Assembly: GCA_049976245.1 (NCBI GenBank)
Contig: JBMFIQ010000046.1
Location: 1 to 15,882 of the forward strand
Reading direction: 5' to 3'
Source: Microbacter sp049976245
GTDB taxonomy: Bacteria; Bacteroidota; Bacteroidia; Bacteroidales; Paludibacteraceae
DNA: 15,882 nucleotides
Shown here: piece after piece, positions 1-6,525 of the stretch
Layout: the number at the start of each line of letters is the position of its first letter
Numbering within the stretch: the stretch's first letter is position 1
Notes under the pieces: model-generated
Databases searched by the model: none
What the model was told of the DNA's origin: nothing
Seen by the model: only the letters and a program-made list of their open reading frames with translations
Position numbers and translations under genes: made by a program

Positions 1-186
1 ACGGGCGAAATCACTAAAGTCGATCCATCCGACGTGGTGACCAACAACCCTTCGGAACTGATCATCATCACGCCCGAACTTCCCGCCGGAAGCTATACGC
101 TGAGGGTGACAAGCCAATATACAGGAAATGCCTTATTAAAAGAGCCAAGGACAGCTTCTTTTGATAAGTTGTTAACTGTGAAATAA
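1..186 (+). CDS. C-terminal end of a DUF4469-like (Ig-like fold) protein, 5' truncated by window edge
   Basis: An open frame runs from base 1 to a TAA at 184-186, giving 61 residues without a start, so the gene begins to the left of the window. The fragment contains a beta-rich stretch with LPAGSYTLRV and ends in LLKEPRTASFDKLLTV. That ending resembles, from memory, the C-terminal Ig-like domain (DUF4469) found in many Bacteroidales proteins that carry an HU-like DNA-binding domain at the N-terminus. The HU-like part is not visible here, so the full architecture is inferred. Molecular function is unknown. No clear intrinsic terminator follows the stop; the 23-bp tandem repeats begin 10 bp downstream. 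Confidence 0.65.
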   Translation, partial: TGEITKVDPSDVVTNNPSELIIITPELPAGSYTLRVTSQYTGNALLKEPRTASFDKLLTVK

Positions 187-196
187 AATATGAAGA

Positions 197-288
197 TGAC
201 ACGATCGTGTTGTCGTGAGTGACACGATAACGTTATCGAAGGTGTCACGATCACTCGATCGAAGGTGACACGATAACACGATCGAATG
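197..288. repeat. Four tandem 23-bp degenerate repeats containing palindromes
   Basis: Four head-to-tail units of exactly 23 bp start at 197, 220, 243 and 266. Each opens with TGACACGAT or TGTCACGAT. The last three end in the related blocks TATCGAAGG, GATCGAAGG and GATCGAATG. Units 1 and 2 contain perfect palindromes: ACACGATCGTGT at 199-210 and CGATAACGTTATCG at 225-238. Units 3 and 4 contain CGATCG. There are no unique spacers, so this is not a CRISPR array. The array fills the gap between the DUF4469-like gene and the leucine-rich repeat gene. It could be a protein-binding array, a repetitive intergenic element or a weak terminator; the sequence does not decide. Confidence 0.85.
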
Positions 289-432
289 TCCTACGAAAAC
301 ATTCAGTAAAAAACCTATGCAAGACGTCTTAACAAATTAACTTCATACGGAACCACCCGAAACTCCGGGAAAAAGTAGGGAGCAGCCGCCGAAAAGCTTA
401 CGAGTAGGCAAAATACACAATTTCATCATCTT
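289..432 (+). other. Leader region of the leucine-rich repeat gene with small palindromes
   Basis: Between the tandem repeats and the ATG at 433 there is a perfect 10-bp palindrome AAGACGTCTT (321-330) and a small hairpin with arms CCCG (356-359) and CGGG (366-369). A purine-rich, GC-richer stretch follows at about 370-410. I find no TAnnTTTG promoter element here and no riboswitch class I can recognise. The segment may be a structured 5' leader, but that is weak inference. Confidence 0.25.
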
Positions 433-1695
433 ATGAAAAAGCTTTTACTTCTCTCATTGTTTTTGAGCCTCGTTATTGCAGGCCATGCTCAAGTGTCGCA
501 AACAGTGAATGTTACTGCCGGCGGAGGGTTGTCAGCCGCAATAACCGCTGCGGGAGGCAGTCTTTCTACCATTACCAACCTCACTGTTACCGGCACCATT
601 GATGCCAGCGACTTTGTCACCCTGCGCGACAATATGCCTGCCCTGACAACTTTGGATATCAGCGGCGCCACCATAGCGGCCTATACCGGAACCGGTGGAA
701 CTTACACGGATACTTCCTATCCTGCCAATACGGTCCCGTATGATGCGTTTTATAATGACGCTACAGGTACGGGAAAGACAACACTCACCTCGATCACGCT
801 TCCTAATTCGCTTACTTCGATAGGAAATGGTGCTTTTGAGTTATGCACAGGTTTAACTTCGATTCCCATTCCTTCGTCGGTAACTTCTATCGGAAGTTAT
901 GCTTTTAATGCTTGCAGTGGCTTGACTTCGGCTACCATTCCTCCCTTGGTAACTTCTATCGGAGTGTGGGCTTTCGCTTATTGCACAAGTTTGACTTCGA
1001 TTCCCATTCCTTCTTCGGTAACTTCTATCGGTAGTTATGCTTTTGCATATTGCAGTGGTCTATTTACGGTAGATGCTAATAATCCTAATTATTCAAGTAA
1101 TGATGGAATCTTGTTTGATAAAAATCAAACCACTTTGATTCAGTTTCCTACTTCAAAAACAGGAAGCTATGCCATTCCATCCTCGGTAACTTCTATTAGT
1201 GATAATGCTTTTGGGCACTGCAGTGGTTTGACATCGATTACCATTCCTTCCTCAGTAACTTTTATCGGAAATTATGTTTTTTCGGGTTGCACCGGTTTGA
1301 CATCGCTCTATGCCAATGCCACTACTCCAATTGATTTAAGTTCGTCAAAAATTGTTTTTCAGAGTGTTCCTACATCTACGTGTATATTGTATGTTCCTTC
1401 AAATTCAGTTACAGCGTATGCAAATGCCAATCAATGGAGCGCTTTTACTCACATAGTAGGATTTACTGCTACCGCCGTCACTACAGCAAACACACCTACC
1501 TTGAAAGCCTTTTCACAAAACGGACAATTGATCGTCACCGGTATTTCTCAAGGTGATATGCTGACAATCTATACCGTTCAAGGCACAACGATTTACAGCC
1601 AAAGAGCGGATGGCAATCAGGCCGTGGTCAATCTCCCCGCACAAGGTATCTACATCGTCAAAGCAGGAGCACAAAGCGTGAAGGTAGTGAATTGA
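433..1695 (+). CDS. Secreted BspA-type leucine-rich repeat protein with C-terminal sorting-like domain
   Basis: This 420-residue protein is predicted to be exported and probably surface-attached. Residues 1-19 form a signal peptide (KK, then a Leu-rich core, ending AGHA before Q20). Residues about 22-115 are a Thr/Ala/Gly-rich region containing a MPALTTLDISG-type segment. Residues about 118-210 hold four LRR_5 (Treponema pallidum/BspA-type) repeats of 23 residues with the core IPSSVTSIGSYAF. A non-repeat insert, VDANNPNYSSNDGILFDK (213-230), is a familiar BspA element, and two more repeats follow to about 291. The last about 70 residues end in LPAQGIYIVKAGAQSVKVVN, which resembles a type IX secretion C-terminal sorting tail. 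BspA relatives are linked to adhesion and protein binding, but the ligand here is unknown. The gene stands alone between the 23-bp repeats and a terminator. Confidence 0.85.
   Translation: MKKLLLLSLFLSLVIAGHAQVSQTVNVTAGGGLSAAITAAGGSLSTITNLTVTGTIDASDFVTLRDNMPALTTLDISGATIAAYTGTGGTYTDTSYPANTVPYDAFYNDATGTGKTTLTSITLPNSLTSIGNGAFELCTGLTSIPIPSSVTSIGSYAFNACSGLTSATIPPLVTSIGVWAFAYCTSLTSIPIPSSVTSIGSYAFAYCSGLFTVDANNPNYSSNDGILFDKNQTTLIQFPTSKTGSYAIPSSVTSISDNAFGHCSGLTSITIPSSVTFIGNYVFSGCTGLTSLYANATTPIDLSSSKIVFQSVPTSTCILYVPSNSVTAYANANQWSAFTHIVGFTATAVTTANTPTLKAFSQNGQLIVTGISQGDMLTIYTVQGTTIYSQRADGNQAVVNLPAQGIYIVKAGAQSVKVVN
784..1059 (+). repeat. Four tandem 69-bp repeats encoding 23-residue LRR units
   Basis: The leucine-rich units are also repeats at DNA level with a 69-bp period. 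The stretch beginning near 856 and the one near 994, two periods (138 bp) apart, are nearly identical over about 50 bp and differ at only a few positions. High DNA identity allows unit number to change by slippage or recombination. The repeats are visibly more AT-rich than the flanking N- and C-terminal coding parts of the same gene. Confidence 0.75.
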
Positions 1696-1717
1696 ACATG
1701 ATCCAATCATCTCTTTC

Positions 1718-1756
1718 CTTCCCGAATGATCTCAAGTCATTCGGGAAGAAATTTTT
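1718..1756 (+). terminator. Intrinsic terminator after the leucine-rich repeat gene
   Basis: A perfect 12-bp stem pairs 1718-1729 (CTTCCCGAATGA) with 1737-1748 (TCATTCGGGAAG) around a 7-nt loop. A T-run follows at 1752-1756. It lies 22 bp after the stop codon and is the expected transcript end for that gene. Confidence 0.9.
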
Positions 1757-1815
1757 AAAGGAAAGGCTGATGAAGTTTCGTTTGGATGATGGATGGCAAT
1801 TAGCTGTTTTTGTTG

Positions 1816-1823
1816 TATTTTTG
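1816..1823 (+). promoter_or_regulatory. Candidate Bacteroidota -7 promoter element (TATTTTTG) for the VIT1-family gene
   Basis: TATTTTTG followed by T matches TAnnTTTG, the -7 element of Bacteroidota housekeeping promoters. It sits between the upstream terminator and the next ATG at 1981, implying a leader of about 150 nt. A good TTTG -33 element about 20 bp upstream is missing, which lowers confidence. Confidence 0.4.
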
Positions 1824-1855
1824 TACTGATGGTGACTGAAAAGCCCAAGACATGG

Positions 1856-1924
1856 AAGCAAACGACTGAGAACTCCCGAAGGATTAAAGGCTAAATCAAA
1901 TGAATGTATAGTTTTCGTTTGCTT
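1856..1924 (+). other. Inverted repeat in the 5' leader of the VIT1-family gene
   Basis: The 10-bp arms AAGCAAACGA (1856-1865) and TCGTTTGCTT (1915-1924) are perfectly complementary and separated by 49 nt. The right arm overlaps a second possible hairpin, TTTGCT...AGCAAA (about 1918-1937), so the two could be alternative folds. Both lie between the candidate promoter and the start codon. A regulatory role is only a possibility. Confidence 0.3.
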
Positions 1925-1980
1925 ATGCTTGAGCAAAGAAGCATCTTAAATTATCGTACACATACCCCCATTTATTCATC

Positions 1981-2673
1981 ATGGCTATGATTCACACGGA
2001 ACAACATGTAAAAAATTCTGATTTCATCACCGATGTCGTCATTGGAATGAGCGATGGTCTGACCGTTCCTTTTGCTTTGGCGGCTGGCGTCAGCAGTGCA
2101 GTGTCCAATAATCATATTGTGATCACGGCGGGCATTGCCGAGGTCATTGCCGGATGCATTGCCATGGGTTTGGGTGGTTACCTTGCCGGCAAAACCGAAT
2201 GGGATCATTATCGTTCGGAAAAAGCCAAAGAGGAATACGAGGTGGATCACATTCCCGACAAAGAAAAAGAAGAAATTAAAGAGATCTTTGCAGGCTACGG
2301 CTTCAGTGATGCATCGCAGACGCTCTTGGCCGAAGAGTTGTCCAAAGATAAAGACAAATGGGTCGATTTCATGATGAAATATGAGTTGGGACTGGAAGCT
2401 CCCGATCCCAATCGTGCTTCGAAAAGCGCCGTTACCATTGGCTTAAGTTACGTGGTTGGAGGGATGATTCCGTTGTCGCCCTATTTCTTCACCTCCACAC
2501 CGGATGTCGGATTGCACATCTCCGCCGTTGTGACGCTGATATGTCTCTTCATTTTTGGTTATTTCAAAAGTAAAGTCACCGGCCAGCCTATTTTGAAAGG
2601 GGCTTTCAAAGTGATGATCATCGGTGCGCTTGCAGCAGCCGCTGCTTTTGTGGTGGCTAAACTGTTTGCTTAA
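1981..2673 (+). CDS. VIT1/CCC1-family divalent metal (Fe/Mn) transporter
   Basis: This 230-residue membrane protein has the layout of VIT1/CCC1 transporters, which move ferrous iron or manganese across membranes, typically by H+ exchange. The family motif SDGLTVPFALAAG lies in TM1 (residues 24-36). I see five hydrophobic segments at about 17-40, 46-70, 147-170, 176-196 and 206-229. Between TM2 and TM3 (about 72-145) lies a charged Glu/Lys-rich cytoplasmic domain (repeated E in KEEYEVDH and KEKEEIKEIF) matching the metal-binding loop of plant VIT1. Length fits the short bacterial members. The start could instead be Met3. Metal preference cannot be read from sequence; likely roles are iron efflux or detoxification. 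Its TAA overlaps the stop of convergent yifB. Confidence 0.85.
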   Translation: MAMIHTEQHVKNSDFITDVVIGMSDGLTVPFALAAGVSSAVSNNHIVITAGIAEVIAGCIAMGLGGYLAGKTEWDHYRSEKAKEEYEVDHIPDKEKEEIKEIFAGYGFSDASQTLLAEELSKDKDKWVDFMMKYELGLEAPDPNRASKSAVTIGLSYVVGGMIPLSPYFFTSTPDVGLHISAVVTLICLFIFGYFKSKVTGQPILKGAFKVMIIGALAAAAAFVVAKLFA

Positions 2674-4208
2674 CCGGCCCATCCTTCACGGTCGAGATTC
2701 CGATAATTGATGGCTTCGGCAATGTGATGCACCATCACCTGCTCACTCCCTTCCAGATCGGCAATGGTGCGCGACACTTTCAGAATGCGGTCGTAGGCAC
2801 GTGCTGAAAGATTGCGTCGCTGCATGGCATTCTTCAACAAGGAAAGTCCTGCCGCATCGGGTTGGGCAAATTGTCGCAACTGTTTGGAACTCATCTGCGC
2901 ATTGCAATAGACTCCTTTCAGCTCTTTGAATCGTTGTTCCTGAACTTGTCGTGCCTTCATTACCCGCTCCCGAATGATGGCGCTCGATTCAGGGTGCGTC
3001 GTGTTGGACAACTTCTCAAAGGGCACCGGCACAATTTCAATTTGAATGTCAATGCGATCCAACAACGGCCCCGAAATGCGACTCAGATATTTCTGAATGG
3101 CTCCCGGTGAGCAAACGCACGCACGCTCGGGATGGTTGTGATAACCGCAGGGACAGGGATTCATGGAGGCTACCAACATGAAGCTGGCGGGATATTCGAT
3201 GGCAAACTTGGCGCGTGAGATGCAAATCTTGCGTTCCTCCAAAGGCTGGCGGAGCACTTCGAGCACGCTGCGTTTGAATTCGGGCAACTCATCCAAAAAG
3301 AGGACTCCGTTGTGTGCCAATGAAATTTCACCCGGTTGCGGAAAGGTACCGCCTCCAACCAATGCGACATCCGAAATGGTGTGATGCGGGTTTCGAAACG
3401 GACGTTGAGCCAACAACGAAATGTTGCCGCCCATTTTCCCTGCAACGGAATGTATTTTGGTGGTTTCCAATGCTTCCTGCAATGTTAAGGGAGGCAGAAT
3501 GGAAGGAATTCGTTGAGCCATCATCGATTTGCCGGCTCCCGGAGGTCCCACCATGATGAGGTTGTGGCCTCCGGCAGCCGCTACTTCAATGGCACGTTTG
3601 ACGCTTTCTTGTCCTTTCACGTCAGCAAAATCGGCCTCAAAGTGCCCAACGTTTTCCATAAATTCCCGTCGGGTATCAACCACCGTGGGTTCAATACCCT
3701 TTTCTCCATTCAAAAAATCGAGTACCTCTTTGATGTTTTCCGCTCCATAGATGGAAATATTGTTTACCACGGCAGCTTCGCGTGCGTTCTGTTTGGGCAC
3801 AATCATCCCCTTGAATCCTTCCTCACGTGCTTTGATGGCTATCGGCAACATTCCTTTTACCGGTTGCAAAGCGCCGTCGAGAGAAAGTTCGCCCATGATG
3901 AGGTATTTGTCCAAATCGTCGTTTCGAATGGCCTTTGATGCAGCCAGGATGCCAATGGCTAATGGCAAATCGTAGGCGGAGCCTTCTTTGCGAATGTCTG
4001 CCGGCGCCATGTTGATCACAATCTGATGGCGCGGAAACTCAATGTTGTTGAATTGCAACGCCGAAATGATTCGTTGTTGGCTCTCCTTTACCGCATTGTC
4101 GGGTAATCCGACCAAAAAAAATCGAATCCCGCGCGATACGTTCACTTCAATGGTGACTATGGTGGCATGAATGCCGTGCACAGCTGCTCCAAAGGTTTTG
4201 ACTAACAT
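2670..4208 (-). CDS. yifB: YifB/ComM-family Mg-chelatase-like AAA+ ATPase
   Basis: The 512-residue protein has the complete YifB (ComM) architecture. A ChlI-like N-terminal domain occupies about 1-170, including LVGLPDNAVKES and NMAPADIRKEGSAYDLPLA. The AAA+ core has Walker A GPPGAGKS (221-228), Walker B GVLFLDEL (301-308) and an LLDRIDI segment (382-388). A cysteine cluster PCPCG...CVC lies at 351-366, and a Mg_chelatase_C helical domain forms the end. In Vibrio and Haemophilus, ComM is a hexameric DNA helicase promoting branch migration during integration of transforming DNA. In Bacteroidota the role is assumed similar but unproven. Length is normal and motifs are intact. The start at 4208 fits the conserved beginning MLVKTFGAAVHGI, and a good -7 element lies just upstream. 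Confidence 0.95.
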   Translation of the reverse strand: MLVKTFGAAVHGIHATIVTIEVNVSRGIRFFLVGLPDNAVKESQQRIISALQFNNIEFPRHQIVINMAPADIRKEGSAYDLPLAIGILAASKAIRNDDLDKYLIMGELSLDGALQPVKGMLPIAIKAREEGFKGMIVPKQNAREAAVVNNISIYGAENIKEVLDFLNGEKGIEPTVVDTRREFMENVGHFEADFADVKGQESVKRAIEVAAAGGHNLIMVGPPGAGKSMMAQRIPSILPPLTLQEALETTKIHSVAGKMGGNISLLAQRPFRNPHHTISDVALVGGGTFPQPGEISLAHNGVLFLDELPEFKRSVLEVLRQPLEERKICISRAKFAIEYPASFMLVASMNPCPCGYHNHPERACVCSPGAIQKYLSRISGPLLDRIDIQIEIVPVPFEKLSNTTHPESSAIIRERVMKARQVQEQRFKELKGVYCNAQMSSKQLRQFAQPDAAGLSLLKNAMQRRNLSARAYDRILKVSRTIADLEGSEQVMVHHIAEAINYRNLDREGWAG

Positions 4209-4240
4209 GGGTTATCCTAAATTTTATTTATTTCTGCTCA

Positions 4241-4248
4241 CAAATGTA
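4241..4248 (-). promoter_or_regulatory. Promoter -7 element for yifB (TACATTTG)
   Basis: Read on the - strand, TACATTTG followed by T matches TAnnTTTG exactly. It lies about 32 bp upstream of the yifB ATG, implying a short leader of about 27 nt. No clear TTTG is present at -33. Confidence 0.55.
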
Positions 4249-4305
4249 GCAATGTTTGTTTAAAATAAAAAATGAATCTTTTCGATTTAAATAGTCTTTA
4301 AATGC

Positions 4306-4345
4306 CTTTGCAATGGCCTTGCAATCGCTTTGCAAGGAAGTTTTT
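4306..4345. promoter_or_regulatory. Three 11-bp-phased TTGCAA repeats, partly forming a hairpin with a T-tract
   Basis: The core TGCAA recurs at 4309, 4320 and 4331, exactly 11 bp apart, in units CTTTGCAATGG, CCTTGCAATCG and CTTTGCAAGGA. The second and third also form an inverted repeat: CCTTGCAA (4317-4324), loop TCGCT, TTGCAAGG (4330-4337). TTTTT follows at 4341-4345. Repeats on one face of the helix between divergent promoters suggest an operator. The hairpin plus T-run could equally act as a + strand terminator. No binding protein can be named. Confidence 0.5.
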
Positions 4346-4439
4346 ATTTCTTGCTCAAAAAGTATTGAAGCGTTTTTCTATGGTATCATGTTTTTTTCTT
4401 CTCTTTCACCATCGACTCGAAATGAGGGCGGTAATACGT

Positions 4440-4447
4440 TAATTTTG
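4440..4447 (+). promoter_or_regulatory. Candidate promoter -7 element for the polyprenyl synthetase operon (TAATTTTG)
   Basis: TAATTTTG followed by T matches TAnnTTTG and lies about 70 bp upstream of the ATG at 4518. A second, imperfect candidate (TATATTCG, 4491-4498, with TTG at 4471-4473) lies closer; if that one is used, the upstream TTG codon at 4488 would not be transcribed. The rest of 4209-4517 shows only AT-rich sequence and the phased repeats. Confidence 0.4.
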
Positions 4448-4517
4448 TCGCAAATAGTGCGAAGGTGGTGTTGTTTTCATAATTTTATTGTATATTCGCC
4501 TGCATAATTATTTTTTT

Positions 4518-5498
4518 ATGCCTATGTTCACTCCCGAAGAAATACAACGGCTTGTCAATCAGAAAATAGCTTCGATTGATTTTCCTTCTCAACCTGCCGA
4601 TTTATATTTGCCCGTTCAGTATGTTTTATCCCTTAGTGGCAAACGGTTACGTCCTGTTTTGACGTTGATGGCCTGCAATCTTTTTTCTGATTCCGTTGAT
4701 CATGCGTTAGAAGCTGCTGTTGGCATTGAGATGTTTCACAATTTCACCTTGTTGCACGACGACATCATGGATCATGCCGACAAGCGAAGAGGACATCCAA
4801 CCGTCCATCGCAAATGGAATGAAAACATTGCCATTCTTTCGGGCGATGCCATGCAAATTGATGCCATTCGTCATTTGTCGCATGTTCCATCGAACCTTTT
4901 GCCGAAGATCTTGAACCGATTTTTGCAGACTGCCATCGAGGTATGCGAAGGACAGCAATTGGATATGGATTTCGAAACCATGAACAACGTTTCCGAAGAT
5001 GCTTATCTCGAGATGATTCGGCTCAAAACGGCCGTTCTATTGGCTGCTTCCCTTCAGATCGGAGCGTGGCTGGGAGGGGCTGACGATCGTGACGCCGAGT
5101 TGCTCTATCAGTTTGGTCTTCATTTGGGACAAGCTTTTCAGTTGCAGGATGATTTGTTGGATGTGTATGGTGATGTGACTGTTTTTGGTAAAAACATAGG
5201 CGGCGATATTGCAGCCAACAAGAAAACCTTTCTGCTCATCACAGCCCTCAACCGTGCCAATAAGCAACAGAAAGAACTTTTATTGCACTGGATGACGACA
5301 GATTCAACGCAGGTTTCGGAAAAGGTGAAAGCAGTCACTGCCCTTTATGATGCTTTAAACATGAAAACCATTTGCGAAAACAAAATAGCCTCCTTGCACG
5401 AAAAGGCTTTCCAAACCCTTCGTTCTCTCTCTGTCCCTTCGGAAAGACAGCAAATGCTAATTCACTATGCAACGCTTTTAATGAAACGTCAACTATAA
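4518..5498 (+). CDS. Trans-polyprenyl (isoprenyl) diphosphate synthase
   Basis: This enzyme adds isopentenyl diphosphate units to allylic diphosphates, making precursors of quinones or other isoprenoids in the cytoplasm. With the start at ATG 4518 it has 326 residues. It shows the substrate-binding GKRLRP (41-46), the first Asp-rich motif DDIMD (81-85) followed by RRG (90-92), and the second motif DDLLD (211-215) followed by GKNIGGDIAANK. The frame extends upstream to a TTG at 4488, but those ten residues are unlike the family, whose N-terminus starts just before FTPEEIQRLV. Met3 (4524) is another possible start. Phe76, five residues before the first motif, is a position known to limit chain length, so a product around C15-C20 is possible. 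Product length stays uncertain. The next gene follows after 18 bp, indicating an operon. Confidence 0.9.
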   Translation: MPMFTPEEIQRLVNQKIASIDFPSQPADLYLPVQYVLSLSGKRLRPVLTLMACNLFSDSVDHALEAAVGIEMFHNFTLLHDDIMDHADKRRGHPTVHRKWNENIAILSGDAMQIDAIRHLSHVPSNLLPKILNRFLQTAIEVCEGQQLDMDFETMNNVSEDAYLEMIRLKTAVLLAASLQIGAWLGGADDRDAELLYQFGLHLGQAFQLQDDLLDVYGDVTVFGKNIGGDIAANKKTFLLITALNRANKQQKELLLHWMTTDSTQVSEKVKAVTALYDALNMKTICENKIASLHEKAFQTLRSLSVPSERQQMLIHYATLLMKRQL

Positions 5499-5516
5499 CC
5501 TTCAACGCTTTTCGCT

Positions 5517-6437
5517 ATGCCATATCGAAGATTACCCAAAACAGATCAGGCTCGTCTCCGTTCCCTTCGGGCGTTGATTGCTCAATGCAACGAGCATAAA
5601 GATGAGGCGGTGGTGTCGTACAAGATTCAACTGGAGGCTGATGAGCTATTGCGAAAATTTGAAAACTTAATGAGAATGTATCACGAAGCTTCTGAACGGC
5701 AGACGGAAAGAAACAAAGAATATCAGTTGTTGTTTCAAAATGCCAAGATGTATTTGTCTCATTTCATTCAGGTTTTGAACATGTCGATCCAACGTGGAGA
5801 AATAAAACCCGACATCAAAGTTTTGTATCATCTTCCGCCAGATCCTTATTCAATGCCCGATTTTTCTTCTGTCGATCAATTGATCAGCGCCGGACAATTT
5901 ATCATTGACGGCGAGTCGGAAAGGATGCAATTGGGCGGAACGCCTCTTTACAATCCAACCATTGCCAAAGTGAGGGTCCATTATGATCTTTTTAAGGAAT
6001 TTCGATTCAATCAGCTCATCATACAACAAAACACACAACGTTATGCCCGACAAATGGACGAACTTCGTCATGCTGTTGATTTGATGATTGTGAATGCATG
6101 GGATCAGATCGAAAAAGCTTTTTCGGCAATGCCTTTTTTGCAACGCATTGAAACTTGTCAGGCTTGGGGTGTCATCTACTATTATCGACGGAATGAAAAG
6201 TCATCCGGTGAAGCTGAGGATGAGGCTTCGGATGAGCCTTTCCATGAAGAGTTGCTTTTGTTGGCTGAGGAACAACAGCCATTGACTACCAATGATCAGG
6301 CGGATTTGAAGGAACAGCGATTGTTTGAAGAGGCGGATAACGAGGATGTTGCTCCGCTTGCAGCAAAGGAAAATGCTTCTATATTAAAGAAAAAGAAAGT
6401 GAATGATCAATCGTCGTTGCTTTCGCTGTTCAATTGA
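5517..6437 (+). CDS. Protein of unknown function, basic helical N-terminus and acidic tail
   Basis: I do not recognise a functional family for this 306-residue protein. The opening MPYRRLPKTDQARLRSL looks like one I associate with uncharacterised Bacteroidota proteins. There is no signal peptide or membrane segment, so it should be cytoplasmic. Residues about 30-95 and 155-210 are charged and probably helical, with coiled-coil character (EADELLRKFENLMRMYHEASERQTERN). The middle has LYHLPPDPYSMPDFSS and a GGTPLYNPT segment (140-148). From about 228 the chain becomes very acidic and low in complexity, probably disordered, then a KKKK patch (291-294) leads to the final QSSLLSLFN. That end resembles the sliding-clamp-binding motif QLSLF. 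It lies 18 bp after the polyprenyl synthetase gene and is surely co-transcribed, but no functional link is evident. Confidence 0.7.
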   Translation: MPYRRLPKTDQARLRSLRALIAQCNEHKDEAVVSYKIQLEADELLRKFENLMRMYHEASERQTERNKEYQLLFQNAKMYLSHFIQVLNMSIQRGEIKPDIKVLYHLPPDPYSMPDFSSVDQLISAGQFIIDGESERMQLGGTPLYNPTIAKVRVHYDLFKEFRFNQLIIQQNTQRYARQMDELRHAVDLMIVNAWDQIEKAFSAMPFLQRIETCQAWGVIYYYRRNEKSSGEAEDEASDEPFHEELLLLAEEQQPLTTNDQADLKEQRLFEEADNEDVAPLAAKENASILKKKKVNDQSSLLSLFN

Positions 6438-6464
6438 AGTTGACTGAATGATTTTCAAAAAGAT

Positions 6465-6501
6465 AAAAGCTGTCTTGTGAATCTTTTGCAAGGCAGCTTT
6501 T
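6465..6501. terminator. Bidirectional terminator between the unknown-function gene and gnd
   Basis: The arms 6465-6478 (AAAAGCTGTCTTGT) and 6488-6501 (GCAAGGCAGCTTTT) form a 14-bp stem with two G-U pairs on a 9-nt loop. On the + strand it ends in TTTT. On the - strand it is followed by TTTTATCTTTTTG. It therefore can close both the + strand operon and the - strand gnd transcript. Confidence 0.8.
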
Positions 6502-6525
6502 GTCGAAATAGGGCAATGACAGCGG

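Noticed and set aside
197..288. Possible CRISPR array
   Set aside because: The units are directly adjacent with a 23-bp period, no unique spacers, and no cas genes nearby.
289..432. Riboswitch upstream of the leucine-rich repeat gene
   Set aside because: The GC-richer purine stretch and small hairpin match no riboswitch consensus I know, and the downstream gene is not a usual riboswitch target.
3513..3938. 141-codon open frame antisense to yifB
   Set aside because: It lies wholly inside the intact yifB gene on the opposite strand; the translation resembles no family I know, and long antisense frames are common in such genes.
4313..4507. 64-codon open frame upstream of the polyprenyl synthetase
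   Set aside because: It starts within the phased repeats and crosses the promoter region; the low-complexity Phe/Ser/Cys-rich translation does not look like a protein.
4488..4517. TTG start adding ten residues to the polyprenyl synthetase
   Set aside because: The extra residues (MYIRLHNYFF) do not fit the family N-terminus and overlap a possible promoter; ATG 4518 or 4524 is more likely.
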